Below, in pieces: positions 7,334 through 14,623 of a DNA stretch of 17,366 nucleotides. The first letter of the stretch is position 1, and each line of letters starts with the position of its first letter. The translations under genes and the position numbers were made by a program. The notes below the pieces were generated by a model. It ran no database searches. It was not told where the DNA came from and saw nothing but the letters and a program-made list of their open reading frames with translations. Location of the stretch: positions 1 to 17,366 of the forward strand of contig SKLD01000262.1 in NCBI GenBank assembly GCA_007123395.1. Reading direction: 5' to 3'. The DNA is from Opitutales bacterium. GTDB taxonomy: Bacteria > Verrucomicrobiota > Verrucomicrobiia > Opitutales > Oceanipulchritudinaceae.

Positions 7334-8365
7334 ATGTTCAACCATCGGCGGATAATCGGCGGCGAAAACGCAGTCTACCAGACATCCGGTACGCTTATTC
7401 CGGCGGCCCCGGATCTCAGCCCCTACGAGCGCGGCATGCTCGTCGAGTTGCTGCAACGCTGCGCTGACTTCAGCGGCATCACTCTTTACACCTACCACTT
7501 CGGGCAACGCGGCTACTTCGCGCTCGTGCGGGTACCCCCCGTTGACGAAGCGACGGACGACGAGGAACTGATCCGGCGGTGGGAGGCGCTCTACGGCGAG
7601 GAGCTCGCACAGGCCGTGGGCATCAACCTCGCGACAGTCAAAGAGGTCCTGCCCGGGAAGTCCGCCGAAGCGGAAGCCCTGCGGCAGCACCTCTTCAAGC
7701 GCATGGGCGATCTCTCGATGTTCCAGCGCATCTTCCGCCAACGGGCGACGCGCTGGTACAACCGCATCCACGGCGGTGTCGGACAGATGTGGGGCGGCCC
7801 CTTCACCAGTGTGCTCGTCGAGGATGATCCGGCCGTGCGCTCTCTCGCGGGTGCCTACATTGATCTCGCGCCGGTGCGGGAAGGGCTCGCCGCCCACCCC
7901 GAACACTACCCGTGGTGCGGGTTCGGCGCGGTCGCCTTCGGTCACGACGCAATGCTGGAAGCGCTGGCCGAAATGATCGATCCGGACCTACCGCCCACCA
8001 CCGCCCTCGGCCGCTATCGCACGCTCATGCAGCTCTGGGGGCCGTATCCCGAACCGACGCCCGACGCCCTACGCGCGGCCGGCGGTCTTCCGCTGCCCGC
8101 CGCCCCGGCTCTTTTCGCCCGCCGCCAGACCGCCATGGAGCGCGGCGGTGCCGTGGGCCAACCGGAGTTCATTGCCGCACAACTCGTTGAAGCGGGCTTT
8201 CGGCGGCGGGTTCAACCCGCGCCCGGCTTTACGTCGGAAGCCAGCCCCGTGCGCATCACACACCTGCGCGAGCCCGTGCCCGGACGCGGGCGCCCGCGGA
8301 AGCGTTACTGGCGCGTGGCGGAGGCGGAGGCAGCAGCGGCGTCCCCGGCAACCGCCGCTCAATAA
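7334..8365 (+). CDS. RAYT-like protein lacking the HUH motif (paralogue 2)
   Basis: A 343-residue tandem duplicate of the preceding gene, very similar over its whole length and especially from FTSVLVE to the C-terminus (EHYPWCGFGA, LGRYRTLMQLWGPYP, TPDALRAA, PALFAR, SPVRITHLR). The HUH site is again destroyed, differently: TYHFGQRGYFALVRV has GYF where active RAYTs have HFH. Tyr is kept in QRATRWYNRIHGG, and DLAPVREGL again has Ala for Asn. A TTG start at 7325 would add three residues; the ATG at 7334 aligns with the start of paralogue 1 and is preceded by GGAAACC. Two copies losing the same catalytic motif while keeping the rest argues for a retained non-catalytic job such as DNA binding. 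The 3' end overlaps the convergent deaminase gene by 7 nt. Confidence 0.8.
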   Translation: MFNHRRIIGGENAVYQTSGTLIPAAPDLSPYERGMLVELLQRCADFSGITLYTYHFGQRGYFALVRVPPVDEATDDEELIRRWEALYGEELAQAVGINLATVKEVLPGKSAEAEALRQHLFKRMGDLSMFQRIFRQRATRWYNRIHGGVGQMWGGPFTSVLVEDDPAVRSLAGAYIDLAPVREGLAAHPEHYPWCGFGAVAFGHDAMLEALAEMIDPDLPPTTALGRYRTLMQLWGPYPEPTPDALRAAGGLPLPAAPALFARRQTAMERGGAVGQPEFIAAQLVEAGFRRRVQPAPGFTSEASPVRITHLREPVPGRGRPRKRYWRVAEAEAAAASPATAAQ

Positions 8366-8928
8366 TCAGCCCCGCCCCGGCGCGTGTAATCCTTCAGCAC
8401 CTCAACGGCTGCGGCGCGCAGGACGTCGAGCGTCACTTCGATGCCACGTGCGCGCAGGCCCGCCTCCCAATTTTCCGGCAGCGGCCCTTCATCGAAGTGC
8501 GTGTACGCCTCCACATCCTCCTTGCGCGCGGCCACGATCATCCGGCGGACACCTGCCCAAACGACCCCGCCATAGCACATGGCACAGGGCTGCGCCGAGG
8601 TCGCGAGGACAAAGGCGTGGCCTCCGTCATCGAGGCGGAACTTGCCGAGGCGCACCTGCGCGAGCATGAAGGCCATCATCTCGGCGTGCGCCGTGGAGTT
8701 TTTCAGCGGCACAACACGGTTGACGCCCACCGAAATCAGCCCTCCGGTGGCCGCATCGAACACGGCCGCGCCAAAAGGACCGCCCGTGCGCGCCTCCACG
8801 TTGCGACGCGCCAACTCCACCGCGAGGCGCATCTTTGCTTCGTCCGTCGGATACTGTGCCTTCCCGTAGGCGACGTCTTCCACCCATGCGGGCAGAGTGA
8901 GGTTCACCGAAGTGACGAGTTCGTTCAT
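8359..8928 (-). CDS. Zinc-dependent nucleoside/guanine deaminase family protein
   Basis: Cytidine/deoxycytidylate deaminase fold enzyme of 189 residues. The zinc site is complete: HAE at 81-83 (ligand His81, catalytic Glu83) and PCAMC at 114-118 (ligands Cys115 and Cys118). GGPFGAAVFD (49-58) and the C-terminal stretch FDEGPLPENW resemble guanine deaminase/nucleoside deaminase subgroups more than the tRNA adenosine deaminase TadA. A cytoplasmic purine salvage role is likely. The N-terminal 30 residues are an extension beyond the core domain. No clear ribosome binding site precedes the ATG. It converges on the RAYT-like paralogue. Confidence 0.85.
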   Translation of the reverse strand: MNELVTSVNLTLPAWVEDVAYGKAQYPTDEAKMRLAVELARRNVEARTGGPFGAAVFDAATGGLISVGVNRVVPLKNSTAHAEMMAFMLAQVRLGKFRLDDGGHAFVLATSAQPCAMCYGGVVWAGVRRMIVAARKEDVEAYTHFDEGPLPENWEAGLRARGIEVTLDVLRAAAVEVLKDYTRRGGADY

Positions 8929-9032
8929 CGCCGCGAAAGTTCCCCGCGCGGTGGAAAAGTCAAGCCGCCACGGGCTGTGCGGACGGTCTTTCGTCGTGAC
9001 ACGCGCGCGGCACGCGTTCCATTCTGCCCCTC

Positions 9033-9635
9033 ATGCCGACGGAATCCGGAGACAACCTCATCCTCATCATCAGCGGCCCCGCGGGTTCCGGCAAATCCAC
9101 CCTGTGCGACCACCTCACGACCGCCTTTCCGGACGCCATTGAGCGGTTTGTCACCACGACCACGCGCCCGCCCCGCCCCGGTGAGCAAGACGGCCTTGAC
9201 TACCACTTTCTCACGCGCCAAGCCTTCATCGAACGCATCCGCCAAGACGGCTTCTACGAATGGGCCGAAGTCCACGGTAACCTCTACGGCACGGAGCGCG
9301 CCCGCGTCCGGGCCGGGCTGAGCGGCGACAAGGATCTCCTCCTCAACATCGACGTGCAGGGCGCCGAGGCCTTCCGCCGCGCGGCGGAGACGGACCCCCT
9401 CCTGCACGGGCGCCTCCTCACGGTTTTCGTCAAGCCGCGGACAATCGGCGACTTGCGCGAGCGCCTCCTCCGGCGCGGCAGCGAAGACGAAGCCTCCCTC
9501 GCCCGCCGCCTCCGGACCGCCATCGAAGAAATCCCCGAAGCCGACAAATTTGACCACGTCATTGTCTCCGGCTCCAAATCCGAAGACGCCCGCGCCATCG
9601 AAGCCATCTACATGGCGCGCACCGGCAACGCGTGA
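9033..9635 (+). CDS. gmk: Guanylate kinase
   Basis: Phosphorylates GMP to GDP with ATP; an essential cytoplasmic step of guanine nucleotide synthesis. It has 200 residues, close to the usual size. Seen in order: P-loop SGPAGSGKST (14-23; most homologues read GPSGAGKST), TTTTRPPRPGEQDGLDYHFL (GMP-binding Arg residues and Tyr), FYEWAEVHGNLYGT (GMP-binding Glu and Tyr), LLNIDVQGA (catalytic-region Asp), and a lid-type RLLRRGSEDEASLARRL. The spacing to the ATG has no strong ribosome binding site. It is divergent from the deaminase and convergent with the FtsB-like gene, with 14 nt between stop codons; a short GGCGC-TCA-GCGCC hairpin (9645-9657) overlaps the neighbour's stop. Confidence 0.95.
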   Translation: MPTESGDNLILIISGPAGSGKSTLCDHLTTAFPDAIERFVTTTTRPPRPGEQDGLDYHFLTRQAFIERIRQDGFYEWAEVHGNLYGTERARVRAGLSGDKDLLLNIDVQGAEAFRRAAETDPLLHGRLLTVFVKPRTIGDLRERLLRRGSEDEASLARRLRTAIEEIPEADKFDHVIVSGSKSEDARAIEAIYMARTGNA

Positions 9636-9649
9636 CCGGACGGTGGCGC

Positions 9650-9940
9650 TCAGCGCCGCTCCTCGAACAGGAAAATCGTTTCGTCCGGCTTGATGTAGCC
9701 GAGGCGCTCGCGCACGACCCGCTCCAAAAACTCCGGATCCTCGAGGACAAGCCGCAGATACTCCTCCTTGTGGTCGCGCTCGCGGCGAAGCTCCTCCAGC
9801 CTTTCGGCCGTGCGCCGTTCGCGCTCGCGGAAGCCCTCGTACTCACGGTAAGTGCCCAGCAGCACCATCATGAACGAGAACACCACCGCCGCGAGAAGGA
9901 CGGCGAGCACCGCAGTGATCAATTTGCCGAGGAGTGACAT
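9650..9940 (-). CDS. FtsB/DivIC-family septum formation initiator
   Basis: A 96-residue single-pass membrane protein. Residues 5-28 (GKLITAVLAVLLAAVVFSFMMVLL) form one transmembrane helix, followed by a charged coiled coil (about 32-66, ERERRTAERLEELRRERDHK) and the family's C-terminal motif EDPEFLERVVRERLGYIKPDETIFLF. FtsB/DivIC proteins bridge FtsL and FtsQ/DivIB in the divisome. Length and architecture match the family. No other division gene is adjacent, so it appears isolated here. The upstream gap holds the palindromic element. Confidence 0.88.
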   Translation of the reverse strand: MSLLGKLITAVLAVLLAAVVFSFMMVLLGTYREYEGFRERERRTAERLEELRRERDHKEEYLRLVLEDPEFLERVVRERLGYIKPDETIFLFEERR

Positions 9941-10016
9941 CGGTCCGATTCAAAACAAAGACAGAAACCATCCAGCCGCCGCCGGGCAAACCAATTCCGC
10001 CCGCGCAGCTCCTCGT

Positions 10017-10168
10017 GGGCGTGATTAAAAGTGCGGGAATTTTGTTGGAGTTCCGGCTTTAGCCGGTCCCGCTGCCCATCGTTCCCGCCCACCCGCCGGG
10101 ACCGCATAAATGCGGGACTCCAACGCGTACAAGCCGCCGATGCAGACCCCGCACTTTTAATCACACCC
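10017..10168. mobile_element. Nested palindromic element (REP-pair / MITE-like)
   Basis: Three levels of symmetry. Outer arms at 10017-10037 and 10148-10168 are inverted copies of GGGCGTGATTAAAAGTGCGGG with one mismatch. Inside, 10044-10071 and 10097-10124 are 28-nt inverted copies sharing GTTGGAGT at the outer side and GGTCCCG at the inner. Each of these carries its own perfect 14-nt palindrome, CCGGCTTTAGCCGG (10053-10066) and CCGCATAAATGCGG (10102-10115). The two palindromes differ in sequence while keeping pairing, as in compensatory REP evolution. No coding capacity. Elements of this form are typical substrates of RAYT enzymes; one intact RAYT lies at 84-1334, but a direct link is inference. 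Confidence 0.8.
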
Positions 10169-10181
10169 GCCCCTCGTCAAA

Positions 10182-10582
10182 GCCGGGATCACCACCGGCG
10201 AAGCACAGGCGGCGGCGCAGGGGTCAGCGTTCGCGGGTTTTCGGTCGGCGGCGGTCGTTCTTCTGCCGAAATAAACGCCATTGTCTACGTCGTGGATTCG
10301 ACCACAGGGCAGGTGAAGGCGAGCAAGCGGGTGGAAGGCAACTCCGCGAGTACCCGCGCACGTGTCGGCGTGCGGCGGAGCGGAGTCGGCGCGGACGTGG
10401 GCGGCTTTCAAAACGAAAACCTCGCCGAAGCCGTCGCTTTGGCCATCGAGGACGCCGTCGATTTCATCATCTCCGAACTGGACTCTGTTCCGTGGACTGC
10501 CGATGTCGTAGCCGTGCGCGGTGACCAGGTGTATATCAACCGGGGTGAACGCGCCGCCGCGTCCGGCTCACTCATCGTCGGG
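10182..10582 (+). pseudogene. CsgG-family (curli assembly/transport) gene fragment
   Basis: From about 10211 the frame reads GVSVRGFSVGGGRSS, INAIVYVVDSTTGQVKASKRVEG, LAEAVALAIEDAVDFIISEL, then PW, VVAVRGDQVYINRGERA. This is the C-terminal half of a CsgG-type outer-membrane secretion or assembly protein. There is no signal peptide or N-terminal half: the frame opens upstream only inside the palindromic element (GTG at 10031). In another frame, AGITTGEAQAAAQG (10182-10223) may be an earlier piece separated by a frameshift. The 3' end runs over the stop codon of the convergent NnrS gene and then loses family character (IAHPWKRG). Both ends therefore look broken. Confidence 0.65.
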
Positions 10583-11761
10583 ATAGCGCACCCGTGGAAG
10601 CGTGGCATAAGCCCACACGAGCACACCGGCGATCCATAGCGCGGCGGCCCAAGCGTAGCCGTCGAAGCGGCCCGCACCGAGGTAATCCGCGCCCACGCGA
10701 AGAGCGAGGGCCAAAAGCGTGCAAGCGACAAGCGTCCGCACGGAGGGCAGACGCGCTGTGAAGCGCGAGGAGAGTCCGGAGTGGCCGAAGAGCACGCGGC
10801 TGGCGACAATGAAGGTTATGAGGCCGAACCCGGTCATGTAGAGAACGTGCATGAGCCCGAGGTAAGCGGCGGGTATCGTGCCCGCGAGAACGAGCCCGAG
10901 AGGCAGCGCGAGCAAGGCCACGCGCAGACCGAGGGAGAGATCGCCACGGGCACCGGAGGCCTTGTGCAGGGGGATTTCCCGCAGCAAATAAACGGCGACG
11001 CCAAGCGCGCGCAGGAGGTGTCCGGCGGCGGCATGGCCGAAGGCTTCAAGTATGAAGCCGCCGAGGATGACAATGCCGCATGCGCCCGCGAATCCCGCCC
11101 GGCGCAGCCATGCGGGGGAAGGCATGAGCAACTCGGGAAAGGCGTGTTTGCTCGGCATGCCGAAGAACCGCGGAAGTAAAAACGCTCCGATCCCGAGAAT
11201 GGGAAACAGAAGAAAACCCTGCCATGCGAGGAGTCGGGCAAGGGTGTGGGTTGTGGAAGAAAGATGGACTCCGATTTCTCCGAGAAAAATCAAGAACGCA
11301 CCCGTCCACCCACTCAGGAGACCGAGGGCGACAAGAAGAAATCCGGGAGGCGGAATGTCCTTGCTCTGGCGGAAACGACCACCGAGCAAGACCATGAAGC
11401 CCGTGAGCCAAAGGAGAAAGACGCCCAATCCAATCGCCGTCGCGCCAACCAGATGGGCACCTGTGAGCACAATGGGGCCCATGCCCAAGGCAATTGTCGT
11501 GCCGAGGCCAAAACGAGGCACTTCGAGGAGGCGGGGAAGAGCCGTGCCGAGGAATCCGAAAACGAAGGCCCCGAGAAAGCCGTGGATCATGATCGGCGCG
11601 TGGGCCGCCGCCGGATACACCGGCCAGAGACCCCACGCGAAGGCGGGCCACAGAACAACGCCGACAATCCCAAGCAGCGTACCCAAGGGAAAGAGCAGGC
11701 GAAAGGGTTCACCAGCGGCGGTGAGGTGGAAAACAGAATCCGGTTGACGCGCGTGAGACAT
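10568..11761 (-). CDS. nnrS: NnrS-family membrane protein
   Basis: A 397-residue polytopic inner-membrane protein with about 12 hydrophobic segments. NnrS proteins contain haem and copper and protect cells from nitrosative stress during denitrification. Family signatures are AHAPIMIHGFLGAFVFGFLG (53-72), TALPRLLEVP, HLSSTTHTLARLLAWQG, GHLLRALGVAVYLLREIPLHK, LHVLYMTGFGLITF-type sequence, and ASRVLFGHSG near residue 325. The invariant-looking His in these motifs are present. It follows the yecH-like gene after 37 nt on the same strand, so it is probably the last gene of the azurin-yecH-nnrS unit. Its 3' end abuts the CsgG remnant. Confidence 0.9.
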   Translation of the reverse strand: MSHARQPDSVFHLTAAGEPFRLLFPLGTLLGIVGVVLWPAFAWGLWPVYPAAAHAPIMIHGFLGAFVFGFLGTALPRLLEVPRFGLGTTIALGMGPIVLTGAHLVGATAIGLGVFLLWLTGFMVLLGGRFRQSKDIPPPGFLLVALGLLSGWTGAFLIFLGEIGVHLSSTTHTLARLLAWQGFLLFPILGIGAFLLPRFFGMPSKHAFPELLMPSPAWLRRAGFAGACGIVILGGFILEAFGHAAAGHLLRALGVAVYLLREIPLHKASGARGDLSLGLRVALLALPLGLVLAGTIPAAYLGLMHVLYMTGFGLITFIVASRVLFGHSGLSSRFTARLPSVRTLVACTLLALALRVGADYLGAGRFDGYAWAAALWIAGVLVWAYATLPRVRYPDDE

Positions 11762-11798
11762 CGGTTTGGTTGCCGAAACGGACTCTCTTGAGAGGCCC

Positions 11799-12071
11799 TC
11801 AGTGGCTGCAGATATTCGCGCGGTTGAGGTGCAGGCGGCCGTCCGCTTCGACGAGCTTTTCGCGCCGCAGGAGAAACTCCATGAGTTGGGCGGCGGTCAT
11901 GTCGCTGGCGGAGCAGGCGAAGAAACGCGCGTCGGTGCCGAAGGCGTCTTCAATCTGCGGTATAGCCTGATGGCTCTCGATGCCTTCTGTCCGGAGGGCA
12001 AACAAGTCGAGAACGGAGTGCGCGTGGATGGGTTGTGTCGGTGTCATGGGTGTCATTCGGTTATTGCTCAT
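11799..12071 (-). CDS. YecH-family metal-binding protein (DUF2492)
   Basis: A small protein of 90 residues. The match covers the family core: PIHAHSVLDL near residue 14, FGTDARFFACSASDMTAAQL (44-63), EFLLRREKLVE, and the closing ICSH. The His and Cys residues at these positions are the probable metal ligands; the biochemical role is unknown, but the family often sits near respiratory and nitrogen-oxide genes. Its ATG overlaps the TGA of the azurin-like gene (ATGA at 12068-12071), so translation is probably coupled. That supports the first Met over the internal ones at positions 6 and 9. Confidence 0.85.
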   Translation of the reverse strand: MSNNRMTPMTPTQPIHAHSVLDLFALRTEGIESHQAIPQIEDAFGTDARFFACSASDMTAAQLMEFLLRREKLVEADGRLHLNRANICSH

Positions 12072-12559
12072 TCAATAACGACCATGATCCCGCGCATACC
12101 GGCGGGCGTGTGGCCGGGGAAAGAGCAGACAAACGGGTATTCACCGGCCTCGGCGGGCGCGGTGAAGGTGATCGTCTCGCTCTCGCCGGGGCCGAGGACT
12201 TTCGTCGCGGCGATGACGCGGTCGGCGTATTCCGGCGCGATGTATTCCTCAGCCGGATACCCGATGGAGGAGGCGGCGAAGGTATTGGCGTTGAGGCTCT
12301 TGTCGATAATGGCGAGGTTGTGCCCCATGCTCTCCTTGGGCATGCGCCCGATGTTGTCGATCATGAGCGTGATGGTCTCACCCGCCCGCACGGTGAAGCG
12401 CGTCGGCGCGAAGCGCATTCGGTCGTCGCCCGTGATGGTTATTTCCGTCACGGGCTCGTCCGCGTCAGTCGTCGCGCCATTGTCACGGCCGCACCCGAAG
12501 AGAAGGGCGGCCGCGCCGATAACGAGGAGGATTTTGAGGATAGGTTGGTTCATGTTCAT
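12068..12559 (-). CDS. Azurin-like blue copper lipoprotein
   Basis: Periplasmic electron carrier of the azurin/plastocyanin family, 163 residues. It has a lipoprotein signal with lipobox LFGC (Cys23), so it is membrane-tethered. The cupredoxin domain has GRMPKESMGHNLAI (copper ligand His80), AATKVLGPGESETITF, and YPFVCSFPGHTPAGMRG with ligands Cys145, His150 and Met155. The His-to-Met loop is one residue longer than in classical azurin. It lies downstream of the NirK-like gene and upstream of yecH-like and nnrS genes. The likely role is donating electrons to the NirK-like protein or another periplasmic reductase. I see no FNR-type site directly upstream; it may be read through from the NirK-like gene. 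Confidence 0.88.
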   Translation of the reverse strand: MNMNQPILKILLVIGAAALLFGCGRDNGATTDADEPVTEITITGDDRMRFAPTRFTVRAGETITLMIDNIGRMPKESMGHNLAIIDKSLNANTFAASSIGYPAEEYIAPEYADRVIAATKVLGPGESETITFTAPAEAGEYPFVCSFPGHTPAGMRGIMVVIE

Positions 12560-12610
12560 TGGATGTTTGAAGTTCGTTTGCGGTTCATCGGCACCCCTCG
12601 CGCGGCAAGG

Positions 12611-12651
12611 GCGGTGATGGATTACCGCATTCCAAAGCGGGCTCTGCCCGC
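12611..12651. repeat. Two adjacent hairpins between the nirK-like and azurin genes
   Basis: GCGGT-N8-ACCGC (12611-12628) and GCGGGC-TCT-GCCCGC (12637-12651). On the minus strand the second is followed only by TTTGG, so it is at best a weak terminator or attenuator between the NirK-like gene and the azurin gene. It could equally be a REP-type repeat. Confidence 0.4.
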
Positions 12652-12685
12652 GCGATACAGGGCTTAAGCGGGAGCGCCATCAGCC

Positions 12686-14575
12686 TCATTCCGCGCCTTT
12701 CGTGCGGCGAAAGGCGAAGGCGGCGGTGGAGAGGACGAGGCAGAGACCGAGGAGGGGCAAGACCCAGCCGCCGAGGCGCGTCGCGGCGACCCCGCCGGAA
12801 AGTGTGTAGTCCGGCTCCTTGACGATGATCCGCCCCTTCATGTAGGGGTGGGGCGTGCAGATGTAGTCGTATTCGCCCTCGAACTCGAAGACGTGGCTGT
12901 AGCTCTCGGCATGCGCGAGGAGCGGGGTGGCGAAGCCTTCTTCGTCTTCCTCGGGCTGGCTTATGGCGGCGGCGTTGTGGATGCCGGAGTATTCGCCGGC
13001 CAAATACGTGAAGGCGTCTTCATTGGTCCATGTGACCTTCGTTCCGGGGGCGATCTGCACAACCTTCGGGTAGAAGGCGTTGCCAATGATGGAAACATGC
13101 ACTTCGTCGCTCTCCGGGCCGAAGACGACGGGGCGGTCGACCGGGTGCGTGCCGATGCCGAAGGGGGAAATCACGCGCGCGGCGTCGGAAAGGTAGCCGC
13201 GCATTTCCGCTTCGCTGAAGTCCGGCCCGTCGGCGAGGATCTTGCGGTGCGGTTCGGTCTCGGCGGATCCGTCAACGACAAGCAGCCCGATGGCGCCTCG
13301 GCTGGCCGAACCCACAGCGTGCGTGAGCATCGTGTAGGCGCCCTCGTCGGGGGGCATGCGGAATTCGATGACAAAGGAGTCGGAAGGACCGGCGGTGACC
13401 GTTTGCCCGCCTGGAAGCATGCCCTCGGGGTGTCCCTGCCAATAGATGTAGTCCCAGATAATGCCAACGATGTGGAAGGTGGAAAGAAGATTGGGGCCGA
13501 CGTTGAGGAAGTTGATCCGCACGTAATCGCCGGGGCGCGTGACGATGGGTTCCTCGACGTAGCGGAAGAGCCGACCGTTGAACATCGTGTAGTCGGCGTC
13601 GCCTTTGATCGCTTGTTTGCCGGAGGCGTAGAGTTCGTGCTGGAGGAGGAAGAGTTCGAGATCGGGCTCGTGGCCGAGTTCCTTTTCCAGTTGGAAGCTA
13701 CCGGGGGCCGGCCGCACGACCATCATGCCGTATTGGCCGCCGAGCACGTGCATGGGGATGGCGTGGCCGCCGGGGGCGCAATGATACATGTAAACGCCTG
13801 GCGTCATGGCGCGGAACACAACCGACTTGGTCTCGCGCGGGCCGATGCTGCCGACGTATTTGGACGTCTGTGTGTAGGCCGAGTGGATGGAGGCGCCGTG
13901 CGGGATATTGCCGGAGTTGACGACTTCGAATTCCACGACATCGCCTTCGTCGACGATGATCGTTGGGCCGGGGATTTTGCCATCGACGAGAAACCCATCG
14001 TAGACGACGCCGTTGCCGATGTAGGTCTTCCCTTCGTGGAGGCGGATGGACACTTTGTGATCCACGGGAGCGTCCTGCGGCACAGTGGAGTACGGGCGCG
14101 TCGGCAGGGCGTAGTCGCGTTCGAGGATTTCGATGAAATCGGCACCTTCCATGAAATCAGGGAGGGGGCGACCCTCCGGCGGGCGCACGCGGGGCGCGGC
14201 GGAAACCGGACGCACAGCGTTGATGCCGGTGTCGGCGGTCTCGCGCGTGGCGACGCCGCGCGGGGTCTCGGCGGATTCCGAGGCAAGGACGGGGCGCGCG
14301 CCGCCCGCCTCGTCGAGCTTGGCGTTCTGCGCGTCGACAAGGGCGCGGTTGGAGAAGCCCTCGATGGGCAGGTTGCGTTGGTTTTCCATGGCGCGCCGGA
14401 GGTCGCGGCCGGTGGAGGTCTCCGCCCGCTGGCCGGAGATCACATCGTCGGCGAAGTTGAGGTTGCAGGCGTCGCACGCCAGCGCGGCGGGCGTAAACGC
14501 GATGAGTGCTCCCGCTGCCAAGAGAGGGCCGCGGAGGAGGATGTTGAGGATGGAGGCGGGTGTTTTCATTTTCAT
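12686..14575 (-). CDS. NirK-like multicopper protein with fused amicyanin-like domain
   Basis: Predicted periplasmic, membrane-anchored protein of 629 residues. Order: signal peptide (1-33) followed by CDAC; a low-complexity linker to about 135; two cupredoxin domains of the copper nitrite reductase type (about 170-437); an amicyanin-like third domain (about 490-587); and a C-terminal transmembrane helix (about 603-622). Type 1 ligands are His226, Cys266 and His276; type 2 ligands are His231, His265 and His419; the catalytic His is His368. The position of the catalytic Asp (HNVDFH in NirK) is Ser229 (HGASIH). The axial Met position (HVVSGM) reads Gln281 (HVLGGQ). The third domain has its own site: His533, then CTPHPYM (Cys573, His576, Met579). 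Nitrite reduction to NO is the family role, but these changes make the reaction uncertain. It starts from an FNR-type promoter. Confidence 0.85.
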   Translation of the reverse strand: MKMKTPASILNILLRGPLLAAGALIAFTPAALACDACNLNFADDVISGQRAETSTGRDLRRAMENQRNLPIEGFSNRALVDAQNAKLDEAGGARPVLASESAETPRGVATRETADTGINAVRPVSAAPRVRPPEGRPLPDFMEGADFIEILERDYALPTRPYSTVPQDAPVDHKVSIRLHEGKTYIGNGVVYDGFLVDGKIPGPTIIVDEGDVVEFEVVNSGNIPHGASIHSAYTQTSKYVGSIGPRETKSVVFRAMTPGVYMYHCAPGGHAIPMHVLGGQYGMMVVRPAPGSFQLEKELGHEPDLELFLLQHELYASGKQAIKGDADYTMFNGRLFRYVEEPIVTRPGDYVRINFLNVGPNLLSTFHIVGIIWDYIYWQGHPEGMLPGGQTVTAGPSDSFVIEFRMPPDEGAYTMLTHAVGSASRGAIGLLVVDGSAETEPHRKILADGPDFSEAEMRGYLSDAARVISPFGIGTHPVDRPVVFGPESDEVHVSIIGNAFYPKVVQIAPGTKVTWTNEDAFTYLAGEYSGIHNAAAISQPEEDEEGFATPLLAHAESYSHVFEFEGEYDYICTPHPYMKGRIIVKEPDYTLSGGVAATRLGGWVLPLLGLCLVLSTAAFAFRRTKGAE

Positions 14576-14581
14576 GGGTCA

Positions 14582-14623
14582 AGGATAACGGTTCGGATCT
14601 CCGTTTGCATTGACGGGGGTCAA
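14582..14623 (-). promoter_or_regulatory. FNR/DNR-type box and leaderless promoter of the nirK-like gene
   Basis: The perfect palindrome TTGACGGGGGTCAA (14610-14623; TTGAC-N4-GTCAA) is centred 41.5 nt from the A of the ATG at 14575. The hexamer TATCCT (14587-14582) lies at -12 to -7 from that A. This is class II FNR-type promoter geometry with the start site on the start codon itself. The box overlaps the TGA of the upstream membrane-protein gene. No ribosome binding site precedes the ATG. Confidence 0.75.

Noticed and set aside
10031..10639. Treating the CsgG-like frame as an intact 202-residue gene
   Set aside because: The start would be a GTG inside the palindromic element, the first 60 residues match nothing in the family, there is no signal peptide, and the 3' end is antisense to nnrS.
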